Shown here one piece after another: positions 16,984 to 24,615 of a stretch of 34,920 nt of DNA. This DNA is from Casp-actino8 sp044358015 (GTDB lineage Bacteria; Actinomycetota; Acidimicrobiia; Acidimicrobiales; Ilumatobacteraceae), in contig JBIKOO010000015.1 of NCBI GenBank assembly GCA_044358015.1, positions 1 to 34,920 on the forward strand, given 5' to 3'. The first letter of the stretch is position 1. Each line of letters opens with the position of its first letter. The notes under the pieces are model-generated. The model saw only the letters and a program-made list of their open reading frames with translations, was not told where the DNA came from and searched no databases. A program made the translations under genes and the position numbers.

Positions 16984-17615
16984 AAGGGATTTTCTCCCGA
17001 ATTGTGATCGGTCAAGTCCCGAACTCGCTGAATTCCTGCAACTTTTTCTACGAGAGTGGTTTGGACACCTTCAAGCATCGTGACTTTGCTCATCGAACAA
17101 CCGTGGCAGCCGCCACCCATGGTGAGATACGCCGTGCCAGCTTCGTCGTGTCCAGCGAACGTCACGAAACCGCCATGCGCGGCAAGTGCAGGGTTGACTT
17201 CAGTGGCAACGATTGCTTCGATTTCTGCTGACAATGCGTCATCATTAACCAGTCCCTCCACCATCTGAACCGCCGGCTTATTTGGATTTCGAATCACCAA
17301 ACCACCAGATGCCGAAAAGTCGAGGATTGCTCCTTCGAGCAATTCAACATCCTTTGCGGGAATGATGACCTTCATTCCGTTATGCGTGCGCACCTCATCG
17401 GTAAACGCTGCCTTACGAAACTCATCCAGCGACAAGTCGTATTTGAACTCTTCGCCAGGTCCACTGACAATTTCAAGCCTCAAACCCAACGAAGCCGCAT
17501 CTTCTTCGGCGTCGCGCAATGAAATGAGTTCGCTCAGAGCAGCGTCAGTAATACTAATGATGCTGCTGACTTCGGCATTTTGGAATGGTGAATTTTGGGG
17601 GGCGAGAGGGCTCAC
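16974..17615 (-). CDS. nfuA: NfuA-type iron-sulfur cluster carrier
   Basis: A 213-residue protein with two parts. Residues about 20-115 form an A-type (IscA/HesB-like) domain that has lost its cysteines: the GGCSGF region reads SGPGEEF. After NPNKPAVQ comes the NifU C-terminal domain with the cluster-binding GGGCHGCSMSKVTM (Cys170, Cys173). This is the NfuA architecture, which delivers [4Fe-4S] clusters to client enzymes such as, plausibly here, MoaA. The start is a GTG with TAGCCT seven bases upstream and no Shine-Dalgarno. No other Fe-S assembly gene is next to it. Confidence 0.92.
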   Translation of the reverse strand: MSPLAPQNSPFQNAEVSSIISITDAALSELISLRDAEEDAASLGLRLEIVSGPGEEFKYDLSLDEFRKAAFTDEVRTHNGMKVIIPAKDVELLEGAILDFSASGGLVIRNPNKPAVQMVEGLVNDDALSAEIEAIVATEVNPALAAHGGFVTFAGHDEAGTAYLTMGGGCHGCSMSKVTMLEGVQTTLVEKVAGIQRVRDLTDHNSGENPFYR

Positions 17616-17622
17616 AGGGGTG

Positions 17623-17628
17623 AGGCTA
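17623..17628 (-). promoter_or_regulatory. Candidate -10 element, leaderless nfuA
   Basis: TAGCCT on the minus strand, 7 bases before the nfuA GTG. Confidence 0.5.
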
Positions 17629-17693
17629 CCCGTGTCGTCAATCGCCTCGTCAGATCGTGGTCACAAAAACCTCAATTGACTGCCACAGCGCAT

Positions 17694-18470
17694 CTATCGA
17701 GGTCCCCCGCCATCACATTCAATGCGTTGTCCCGTCACATAGCCAGCCCCTTCGCTACACAGCCATAGCACCACATTGGCGACATCAAGCGGCTGACATA
17801 CCCGGCCAAAAGGCGAACCTTGATCAAGGCTTCGGAGGTCTTCCATCTCCCGCTTGCCGGTCATAGCGCGGGCCAAACGAAGACCCATATCTGTTTCAAC
17901 TAAACCAGGTGCGACGATATTGCAGTGGATGCCGTATTGGCGTTCTTCTTTTGCCAGCGTGAGCGCCAAGGCCTCCATCGCGGCTTTACCCATGCTGTAC
18001 GGGCCACCATTGGCCGTCATATGAGATGTCGCCACCGAAGAAATCATGACAATGTCGCCGCGTGGACGAGTGCGCATTGACGGTAAAGCGCAGCGCGCCA
18101 AAGAATGCGGACCAACCGCATGAGTATTTAACAATCGAGTGACTTCAGCGGCATCAGTATCGGCTACCGCTTGACCACGAGACGCGATTCCAGCATTGCA
18201 AACAAGAATGTCAATGAAACCAAAGTCAGCAACGACATGATCAACCATGATCGCGACTGCCTCGGGATCATCAACTGACGCTTCGTACGCTTTGGCGTTG
18301 CCGCCTGCGGCAGTGATTGCTACAACAGTTTCGAGTGCCGACTCTTTGTCCTTGCGATAATTCACCGCGATCGATGCCCCCTCGCTTGCAAGTAGCTCGC
18401 AAATTCCACGACCGATACCACGACCGCCGCCAGACACCAATGCCACGCGGCCCTTCATTGAATCTCCCAT
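17694..18470 (-). CDS. Short-chain dehydrogenase/reductase (FabG-like)
   Basis: A classical SDR of about 258 residues. The nucleotide-binding GGGRGIGRGICELLASEG is at the N-terminus, DILVCNAGIASRG follows, and the catalytic triad is Ser in MISSVATS with Tyr and Lys in PYSMGKAAMEALA. The C-terminal VETDMG, WLCSEGAGYVTGQRIECDGG is FabG-like, so NAD(P)H-dependent 3-oxoacyl or similar ketone reduction is likely. The substrate is unknown. The frame is open to an ATG at 18506. I favour the ATG at 18470 (GAGGGG seven bases upstream); 18458 (GGGAG five bases upstream) is equally possible. No metabolic partner is adjacent. Confidence 0.85.
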   Translation of the reverse strand: MGDSMKGRVALVSGGGRGIGRGICELLASEGASIAVNYRKDKESALETVVAITAAGGNAKAYEASVDDPEAVAIMVDHVVADFGFIDILVCNAGIASRGQAVADTDAAEVTRLLNTHAVGPHSLARCALPSMRTRPRGDIVMISSVATSHMTANGGPYSMGKAAMEALALTLAKEERQYGIHCNIVAPGLVETDMGLRLARAMTGKREMEDLRSLDQGSPFGRVCQPLDVANVVLWLCSEGAGYVTGQRIECDGGGPR

Positions 18471-18522
18471 ACCAATTCCCCTCATTCGCCCTTCACGCAC
18501 TGACATGTGTCATTCTGTCACT

Positions 18523-18636
18523 ATGCAAGAAGGAAGCAAGAAGGCAATTATTGCCGCATTCAATGCCTCATCCATTGCCAACCTCGGGCAAAATTCATTT
18601 TCATTGAGCCCGACATCGTGCGTCAACAAAGCGTAA
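18523..18636 (+). pseudogene. Possible decayed N-terminus of a cation diffusion facilitator (CDF) transporter
   Basis: A 37-codon reading frame beginning MQEGSKKAIIAAFNASS, then IANLG. The opening resembles the start of bacterial CDF metal-efflux proteins (xxGSxKAIIAALxANLGIAxAKF). After IANLG the frame drifts into non-family sequence, and a neighbouring frame reads AKFIFIE, as if a frameshift had occurred. Nothing resembling the rest of a CDF protein follows, because the TPP riboswitch begins some 20 bases later. It could equally be a real short peptide or chance; the match is brief. It is divergent from the SDR gene. Confidence 0.35.
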
Positions 18637-18654
18637 ACTAACTTCACTACAACA

Positions 18655-18742
18655 CAACGGGGAGCTCACGAGATCGGTGGGCTGAGAGGGTGACTGCTGT
18701 CGCCGACCCGAGAACCTGAACTGGGTAATGCCAGCGGAGGGA
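18655..18742 (+). ncRNA. TPP riboswitch (THI element)
   Basis: The conserved THI-box elements are all present and in order: ACGGGGAGCTC, GGGCTGAGAGGG, ACCCGAGAACCTGAACTGGG, and TAATGCCAGCGGAGGGA. It binds thiamine diphosphate and shuts off the downstream genes. The Shine-Dalgarno of thiN (GGAGGG) is the conserved 3' end of the aptamer itself, and the thiN ATG follows six bases later. Ligand-stabilised pairing of the closing helix should therefore block ribosome access directly, with no separate expression platform. Confidence 0.96.
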
Positions 18743-18747
18743 TTGGA

Positions 18748-19431
18748 ATGAATAACGATTTAACCCATGCACTCATTGTGATCGGCGGCGACTGTCCTGA
18801 CCCACGGTCGATTGCCTTCATTCAAGGTCATCCAACGGTGATTTGTGCTGACTCTGGTTTAGACCATGCCCTAGAACTAGGGCTGGTTCCCGAAATTTTC
18901 CTTGGCGATATGGACTCTGTGTCGGCCCATTCTTTACAGCAAGCAAACAACGCTTCTTGGACGGTCATTTCGTACGACCCATTAAAGGACCAAACCGACA
19001 CGGAGCTCGCGCTGAATTATGCAGTCGTCAATGGTTTCAGCACTATCACCCTGCTCTGGGGTTCTGGTGATCGCATTGATCATGTCCTCGGAGTTTTAGC
19101 TGCTCTCTCGCATCACTCGTTAAGTTCTCTCGACAAAATCGTGGCTTGGATCGGCGCCAACCGCGTTGAAATCCTGCACGCTCCGCGCACATATCACGAC
19201 GACGTAGCCGCAGGGACGACCATCAGCCTGATGCCATTAGGCGCTTCGGTTGCTGGAGTAACGACTCATGGACTCCAGTGGAATCTCAACGATGCAGTTC
19301 TGTCGTCACAAACGTCGCGCGGAGTAAGCAATATCGCCCATGAAAATTCTGTCCATGTTCAACTTGACGAGGGTGTTCTTGCAGTGGTGTATCCAGGTTT
19401 CCTGAACAACTCGTCCCAAAAAGGATTATGA
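18748..19431 (+). CDS. thiN: Thiamine diphosphokinase
   Basis: Transfers diphosphate from ATP to thiamine to give thiamine diphosphate, the active cofactor (used for instance by DXS). The 227-residue protein carries the TPK motifs: VIGGDCPD, VICADSGLDHALELGLVPE, LGDMDSVS, YDPLKDQTDTELALNYA, and WGSGDRIDHVLGVLAAL. The C-terminal substrate domain has GTTISLMPLG, TTHGLQWNLND and SRGVSNIAHE. It is the first gene after the TPP riboswitch and overlaps thiB by ATGA. Combining the kinase with an importer indicates salvage of external thiamine. Confidence 0.95.
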   Translation: MNNDLTHALIVIGGDCPDPRSIAFIQGHPTVICADSGLDHALELGLVPEIFLGDMDSVSAHSLQQANNASWTVISYDPLKDQTDTELALNYAVVNGFSTITLLWGSGDRIDHVLGVLAALSHHSLSSLDKIVAWIGANRVEILHAPRTYHDDVAAGTTISLMPLGASVAGVTTHGLQWNLNDAVLSSQTSRGVSNIAHENSVHVQLDEGVLAVVYPGFLNNSSQKGL

Positions 19432-20429
19432 AAATGAAAACTCAATTTGTTCGTCCTGCGCTGAGAGCGTCGTTCCTCGCGATGATCTTCTTGATCGCTT
19501 CATCATGTAGCAGCACGCCATCAAGTACTTCAAACTTGACGTTGATCGCCTACAACTCATTCCTTCCCCCTGAAGGGGCCCTTGATGCGTTCACTGAAGA
19601 GACCGGCATCACCGTTCGGGTTGCGTTGTCAGGTGACACCGGCGAAATGGTTGCAAAGGCTTCGTTGACATCGGGCAACCCCGAGGGAGATGTGATGTGG
19701 GGAGTTGACAACACGTTTATTTCTCGAGCCAACGAAAATGAAATCTTTGAAAATGAACCCACCGAAGTTGACTTTGGACATGTGTGCGTCAACTATGACA
19801 TTGCGGCTCTTGGGGAAACTAAAGCACCGACCACACTGGACGATCTGGCCGCGCCTCAGTACAAAGGAATGTTGGTGGTTGAAAATCCAGCTACCTCATC
19901 ACCTGGCTTAGCTTTCCTACTCGGAACAGTTGCCGCGTTCGGTGACAGTTGGCCTGACTATTGGCGCCAACTTGTCGCCAACGATGTTCTCGTCGTTGAT
20001 AGTTGGGACGAGGCCTACTACACCGCATTCACGCGATACGGAGGCGACCGACCACTAGTTGTGAGTTACTCAACTAGTCCTCCAGCCGAAATGATCTTTG
20101 CCGATCCCCCGTTTCCAAAAGGCGCACCTGCCGTCACCGGTGTGGCCACCGAAACTTGTTTTCAACAAATTGAATACGCCGGTGTTTTGCGAGGTTCCGA
20201 ATTTACAAAACAAGCACAACAACTCGTCAACTATCTTGCTGGCCCCGTATTTCAGTCGCTGCTCCCCGAGAGCCTGTTCGTCTATCCCGCAAATGAAGAT
20301 GTCGCATTACCCCAAAGTTTCATTGACTACGCCCCAACAATTACAACGAGTTACTCACTCCCGCCAGAAGACATCTCTCAGAATCGACAGGCGTGGATTG
20401 AACAGTGGTCTGACATTGTCCTGAGATGA
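19428..20429 (+). CDS. thiB: Thiamine ABC transporter substrate-binding lipoprotein
   Basis: A 333-residue lipoprotein. Residues 1-27 are a signal peptide with the lipobox IASSC. The mature part follows the ThiB/TbpA family: LTLIAYNSFLPPEGALDAF, DVMWGVDNTFISRANENEIF, VDFGHVCVNYD, LDDLAAPQYKGMLVVENP, TSSPGLAFLLGTVAAFG and a conserved VVSYSTSPPAE. It should capture thiamine outside the membrane and hand it to ThiP/ThiQ. Between NENEIF and VDFGHVC only five residues (ENEPT) separate blocks that in the family are usually some 20 residues apart, so a surface loop seems to have been lost. The ATG at 19434 is an alternative start. It overlaps thiN and thiP by ATGA. Confidence 0.93.
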   Translation: MKMKTQFVRPALRASFLAMIFLIASSCSSTPSSTSNLTLIAYNSFLPPEGALDAFTEETGITVRVALSGDTGEMVAKASLTSGNPEGDVMWGVDNTFISRANENEIFENEPTEVDFGHVCVNYDIAALGETKAPTTLDDLAAPQYKGMLVVENPATSSPGLAFLLGTVAAFGDSWPDYWRQLVANDVLVVDSWDEAYYTAFTRYGGDRPLVVSYSTSPPAEMIFADPPFPKGAPAVTGVATETCFQQIEYAGVLRGSEFTKQAQQLVNYLAGPVFQSLLPESLFVYPANEDVALPQSFIDYAPTITTSYSLPPEDISQNRQAWIEQWSDIVLR

Positions 20430-21976
20430 GACCTCGTTCAACTAGTCCATTAGCCATACCGGCGGTCATTCTTGTTCTCATAGCCGCAGTCATTCCGTTG
20501 ATTGTTCTTACTACTTCAGTGATCAGTGGTGCCGATGTTGTTTCAATATGGAGCAAGTCGTCAGTTCAACGAGCCCTCATCTTCTCGACGTGGCAAGCCC
20601 TACTTTCCACTGCATTGACAATTTGCCTCGGATTGCCAACAACGTGGTTCCTCAGCCGATACGACTTCTTCGCAAGACAAGTATTTATGGCACTCGTGAC
20701 GGTCACCTTTGTTTTACCGACAGTCGCAGTGGGTGCAGCGTTTCTTGCACTGCTACCAAAGGGTCTACATCACAGCACCATAGCCATTGTTATTGCCCAT
20801 GCATTTTTCAATATTTCAATCGTCGTTCGTACTGTCGGTCCGCGCTGGAATTCAATCGATGATCGACTCATTGACTGTGCGCGAACGCTTGGCGCGAGTC
20901 CATTACACATCTGGAAAAGCATTATCTTGCCGCTTGGCAAGAGCGCGATTTTGTCTTCTGCAGCACTCACCTTCTTTATGTGCTTCACTTCGTATGGAAT
21001 CATCTCCATCCTCGGAGGTCCCGGACTAGCGACACTCGATATTGAGATCTATCGTCGAGCAGTCCAACTTGGAGATCTGTCGGGGGCTGCCATCTTGGCG
21101 GTTGCTCAGATGTTGCTCATCGCGACAATTTTCTCTATATGGTCTCGAGGGCGGACTAGCGAACTCATTTCATTTCGATCACGAACTCTCAATCCTCAGA
21201 AACTTCCATTGGGGCCCAAGTGTTTCCTTCTTGGAGTCGCGGCTTTTTTTGTCGCCCCTGTACTTGCCTTAATTGCATCTTCATTGCGAACAGGTCGTTC
21301 ATGGTCGCTGACTGGTTGGCAGGTGCTTCTCGGAATACAAAACCAAAAGGGAATTGAAATTGATACCTGGCAAGCCATACAAACATCAGCCAGATATGCA
21401 ATTATCGCCGCCTGCATTGCACTGCCAACCGGCATCGCCGCAACCTACGCATTCTCTAACCGCCAATCGGCGAACCGACAGTTATCAACACTCGCGATTT
21501 TGCCACTTGCCATATCTCCAGTTGTTATCGGTTTGGCCATTCTGATCACCTACGACTTTGATCCGTTTGACTTCCGATCCTCGTGGTTGCTGATACCGAT
21601 CATTCATTCGGCAATCGCCCTTCCTTTTGTCATTCGAGCGGCGTTACCCGTCGTTCAGGGAATTCCCAATGACCTCAGGTTGGCGGCGGCAACATTAGGC
21701 GCCGGACCTTGGCGACGATTGTTTACCGTTGAGATACCACTGCTACGACCAGCAATCTCGACTGGATTCGCTTTCTCCCTAGCAATGTCTTTAGGTGAAT
21801 TCGGAGCAACAAGTTTTCTTACTCGCCGCGAATCGCGCACTCTTCCCATCATCATCGCTGGACTTTTCGGTAAAGCAGGCGAGATTCCACGGGCTACAGG
21901 TATGGCCGCATCAGTAGTCTTGATTCTTGTGACTGCAATGATCGTCTTGTCTGTGGATCGAAAGTCATACTCATGA
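20426..21976 (+). CDS. thiP: Thiamine ABC transporter permease, two-domain
   Basis: A 516-residue permease made of two fused binding-protein-dependent transport domains, about 12 membrane helices in total. Each half carries the cytoplasmic EAA loop that contacts the ATPase: DCARTLGASPLHIWKSIILP in the first and LRLAAATLGAGPWRRLFTVE in the second. The second half also has SLGEFGATSFLTRRES, typical of ThiP and related iron-type permeases. Duplicated permeases of this length are the norm for ThiP. Both ends overlap neighbours by ATGA. Confidence 0.93.
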   Translation: MRPRSTSPLAIPAVILVLIAAVIPLIVLTTSVISGADVVSIWSKSSVQRALIFSTWQALLSTALTICLGLPTTWFLSRYDFFARQVFMALVTVTFVLPTVAVGAAFLALLPKGLHHSTIAIVIAHAFFNISIVVRTVGPRWNSIDDRLIDCARTLGASPLHIWKSIILPLGKSAILSSAALTFFMCFTSYGIISILGGPGLATLDIEIYRRAVQLGDLSGAAILAVAQMLLIATIFSIWSRGRTSELISFRSRTLNPQKLPLGPKCFLLGVAAFFVAPVLALIASSLRTGRSWSLTGWQVLLGIQNQKGIEIDTWQAIQTSARYAIIAACIALPTGIAATYAFSNRQSANRQLSTLAILPLAISPVVIGLAILITYDFDPFDFRSSWLLIPIIHSAIALPFVIRAALPVVQGIPNDLRLAAATLGAGPWRRLFTVEIPLLRPAISTGFAFSLAMSLGEFGATSFLTRRESRTLPIIIAGLFGKAGEIPRATGMAASVVLILVTAMIVLSVDRKSYS

Positions 21977-22596
21977 GCCTGATCATCACTGACGTTTCAT
22001 TTAACTATGGCGAACGAATTATCCTGCATGATTTTTCCTTAGAAGTTACGACTGGGACCACTACAGCTGTCGTTGCACCATCGGGCTCGGGCAAATCAAC
22101 TTTGCTTCGAATCGTCGCTGGTCTTTTGAAACCGACAACAGGGACAATCATTCTTGGTGATCGCGATATCACGCATATTCCCACCCACCAAAGGTCAGTT
22201 GGAATGGTTTTTCAAGATAACCAACTTTTTCCACATCTCAATGTGTATGACAATGTCGCCTTCGGTTTAAAAGTGGCCAAGATGAATCAACGCGACATTG
22301 ACGCACGATGCCACGAACTGCTTGAACTTGTTGGACTCGACGATGTCACGAGACAATCCGTCGCGACCCTGTCAGGCGGTGAATCAAAGCGGGTGGCACT
22401 AGCCCGTGCACTCGCGCCGTCCCCACGCGTCTTACTGCTTGATGAACCGCTGACTGGCCTCGACCAAGAACTTCACGACCGTCTGGCGCAGGACTTGCAT
22501 CAAATTCTGCATTCGACCAGCACGACAGCACTACTAGTTACTCATGATTTATCCGAGGCCGAGATCATTTCAGATTCAATACATCGTCTCCAGTAA
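21973..22596 (+). CDS. thiQ: Thiamine ABC transporter ATP-binding protein
   Basis: The motor ATPase of the thiamine importer. Walker A is APSGSGKST, the Q-loop VGMVFQDNQLFPHLNVYDNV, the signature LSGGESKRVALARALA, Walker B VLLLDEPLTGLD, and the switch histidine lies in LLVTHD. At 207 residues it is a compact ATPase without the C-terminal regulatory domain, as is usual for ThiQ. It ends the riboswitch operon. Its TAA stop is shared with the -10 element of the next transcript. Confidence 0.93.
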   Translation: MSLIITDVSFNYGERIILHDFSLEVTTGTTTAVVAPSGSGKSTLLRIVAGLLKPTTGTIILGDRDITHIPTHQRSVGMVFQDNQLFPHLNVYDNVAFGLKVAKMNQRDIDARCHELLELVGLDDVTRQSVATLSGGESKRVALARALAPSPRVLLLDEPLTGLDQELHDRLAQDLHQILHSTSTTALLVTHDLSEAEIISDSIHRLQ

Positions 22597-22599
22597 GTT
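22594..22599 (+). promoter_or_regulatory. Candidate -10 element, leaderless stub-GNAT transcript
   Basis: TAAGTT, 6 bases before the ATG of the oxidoreductase remnant and overlapping the thiQ stop codon. It matches the leaderless arrangement seen at many genes of the window. Confidence 0.45.
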
Positions 22600-22605
22600 G
22601 AAGAT

Positions 22606-22701
22606 ATGCCAGCGGCCCCGAAGCTCAAAATTGGGTTTATAGGTACCGGATTTATCGCCACCTATCACTCCAAAAGTATTCGCGTCGGGAACAACTCATG
22701 A
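22606..22701 (+). pseudogene. N-terminal remnant of a Gfo/Idh/MocA-family oxidoreductase
   Basis: A 31-codon frame starting MPAAPKLKIGFIGTGFIATY, then HSKSI. This is the opening beta-alpha unit of the Rossmann fold (GFIGTGFIA) of Gfo/Idh/MocA dehydrogenases, normally 330-400 residues long. After about 26 residues it breaks off in RVGNNS and a TGA. The stop overlaps the GNAT gene's ATG as ATGA, the junction an intact upstream gene would have had. An internal in-frame deletion that joined the two ends of the old gene is the simplest reading. The start codon and a candidate -10 element are intact, so it may still be translated as a leader peptide for the GNAT gene. Confidence 0.6.
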
Positions 22702-23165
22702 GCGGCACGTTAGGAAACATCTCGATTCGTACAATGGGTTATCTTGAAGTTCGGCCGTTACGTCTGGAAGTTTTACGCGCCGGAATGGTCAATCAGACCG
22801 TCACCTTTGACGGCGATGAGGAACCCACAACAGTGCACATCGGGGCATTTACTGAGGCCGGGGTAAATATCGGGGTGAGCACTTGGATGCGCCGTCCATT
22901 TCCATCCGCACCTCAACTTCAAGGGTTGCAATTACGCGGAATGGCTACAGCTGTCCTCGTTCAGGGGCACGGGATCGGCGGAATGCTGCTCCATGCTGGA
23001 ATGGAATACGCCAAAGAAGTTGGAGTTGACCTCATTTGGGCAAATGCTCGAGACGCCGCCTTGGCCTTTTATAACCGTCACGGCTACAGCACTTTTGGTG
23101 ATGGATTTATTGAGACCGTCACGCAACTGCCCCATCATCAAGTGGTCACGTATCTAGAGAAGTAA
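22698..23165 (+). CDS. GNAT-family N-acetyltransferase
   Basis: A 155-residue acetyltransferase of the GNAT fold. The acetyl-CoA pyrophosphate-binding segment is LVQGHGIGGMLLHAGMEYA (Q-x-x-G-x-G form), followed by the motif-B region GVDLIWANARDAALAFYNRHGYSTFGD, in which the AFY-RHGY pattern is diagnostic. The acceptor substrate is not predictable. The ATG lies in an ATGA overlap with the oxidoreductase remnant and no Shine-Dalgarno is seen, so it probably depends on translation of that short upstream frame. Confidence 0.85.
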   Translation: MSGTLGNISIRTMGYLEVRPLRLEVLRAGMVNQTVTFDGDEEPTTVHIGAFTEAGVNIGVSTWMRRPFPSAPQLQGLQLRGMATAVLVQGHGIGGMLLHAGMEYAKEVGVDLIWANARDAALAFYNRHGYSTFGDGFIETVTQLPHHQVVTYLEK

Positions 23166-23198
23166 CCGCATACGCAACCATCGCGCACACACTTGCGC

Positions 23199-23399
23199 AT
23201 GGGAACTTCTCTTCAACTGGCGACGCGCGTACAAAACACCATTGACAATCAAATTCGCGATATCGCTCGCCTCTCAGACTCTGATACTTGGACTGGACCT
23301 ATTGCTTTGATTTCGCAAAGTGAAATCAAAGCAGCCAAATTGTTACTCACCTCCTGCATTGAAATACTTCGAGCCCACCATGAGTCAACTGGCTTGTGA
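23199..23399 (+). CDS. Small helical protein with a WXG motif
   Basis: A 66-residue protein with no cysteine-based domain or membrane segment. Two amphipathic helices (residues about 3-23 and 35-60) flank the turn SDTWTGPIAL, giving the helix-WxG-helix plan of the ESX/WXG100 superfamily, although it is shorter than the usual 100 residues. The gene directly precedes and overlaps, by 20 bases, a larger unknown gene starting MSQLACDPQRL. This is an arrangement in which actinobacterial WXG-like proteins are often found. I do not recognise it by sequence, and the WXG assignment rests on the motif and predicted helices alone. No T7SS secretion gene is in the window. Confidence 0.5.
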   Translation: MGTSLQLATRVQNTIDNQIRDIARLSDSDTWTGPIALISQSEIKAAKLLLTSCIEILRAHHESTGL

Positions 23400-24615
23400 C
23401 CCACAACGCTTGGCCCTGCTTGCCCGAAGCATCGCCATAGCTCGAGATGAAGTGGAGTTACTGCTTCGACTATCTCAGATCGGAGATTTGGCCATTCCAA
23501 AAGTTCACTCATTACTGAAGCAAACTCTTGCCACGCTTGAACGACAAGACGCGCGAGTCAGACGAGTTTTGAATAGTGCATTTTTTGACATATCCGACGC
23601 TCACACACTGTCATTCAATTCTGCAGCGTTCTTCTTGAACCGCTGGGTTGATCAACATCCCGAATGGTGGTCAGATGCAACTCACGGACAGCCAACTGAA
23701 ATGGATGAGCGACTGTCGCGCATTGCCGTGGATTCGCTCGAATCGGGACGACTTATCGACTCAACAAAATTCTTGGCTCCCCTGGTTTATGGCGCTCATA
23801 ATCCCAACATTGTTCGCTCGTTGTGGCTGAGCGCAACCGATCCCCGCACCACATCGGTCGCGACTGCTGGTCATCGAATCAAACGACTCGTCGAAACGGT
23901 TTTTGATGGTCAGGATTGGCGTCGAGGAATTGCTCCAAGTTGGGTTGACATTCATGAACAAAAACGAATTCACCGTGAGATTCGGAAAATTCTCGGTGAA
24001 GTCATTGCACCATGGCAACTTCATTTCACTGGACTTGCGTCCGAATGGAAGTGGTCAGCCGACGATGGAGTTGGCTACCTGAAGAAAATTTCCGAGTCCA
24101 AAGAAGCCGCGGGTTCTCTTTCAGGTGGACTTGGGTCAGCGCTATATCGCAATCTCTCCGAACTCCCCGACGATGACATTGAACGCCTTCAACGAATTCA
24201 GTTCATCGCATTTGCAGTTGGTGCATCTACCGAAATTCTGCGGGGCGCAAAGGTACGACAGACCCAATTATATTCTGATCATCTTGCGACTTTGCTTACG
24301 ATCCCAACGATGTTGCCGATCAAAGCACCGTGGCCGGCTTCTCTCGTACTAGGCAAGATCACTAGAGGTGTCGCTCAACAACTTGATACCACTGACGACC
24401 GAAAAGTTTCATCGGCAATCGAACAAATACAACAGCATCAGGCCCTTGCTGCCATCGGCTACATGGCCGTATTCAACTCAGCCCTCACTTCAGGTCGTTT
24501 AGAAAGTGCCCTCGAGGAGCCATCAACTGAACTCAAACTTGAATTACAACACACCGTTGACTCGCTCGATAACGCGGCTTCGCGCGGTCAGGTTCTCGCT
24601 GAAATCCATCGCTAG
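23380..24615 (+). CDS. Hypothetical 411-residue helical protein
   Basis: No family is recognised with confidence. The protein is mostly alpha-helical and soluble, with no signal peptide or membrane helix. Its N-terminus (LACDPQRLALLARSIAIARDE) looks like the helical start of actinobacterial WXG-like or DUF6571-type proteins. Tryptophans cluster at NRWVDQHPEWW and GLASEWKWSADDG, and the C-terminal half has IGYMAVFNSALTSGRL. I place the start at the ATG giving MSQLACDP inside the end of the WXG-motif gene, which suggests coupled translation; the frame is open from 23320. Its TAG shares the palindrome CTAG with the stop of the convergent copCD gene. Confidence 0.75.
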   Translation: MSQLACDPQRLALLARSIAIARDEVELLLRLSQIGDLAIPKVHSLLKQTLATLERQDARVRRVLNSAFFDISDAHTLSFNSAAFFLNRWVDQHPEWWSDATHGQPTEMDERLSRIAVDSLESGRLIDSTKFLAPLVYGAHNPNIVRSLWLSATDPRTTSVATAGHRIKRLVETVFDGQDWRRGIAPSWVDIHEQKRIHREIRKILGEVIAPWQLHFTGLASEWKWSADDGVGYLKKISESKEAAGSLSGGLGSALYRNLSELPDDDIERLQRIQFIAFAVGASTEILRGAKVRQTQLYSDHLATLLTIPTMLPIKAPWPASLVLGKITRGVAQQLDTTDDRKVSSAIEQIQQHQALAAIGYMAVFNSALTSGRLESALEEPSTELKLELQHTVDSLDNAASRGQVLAEIHR

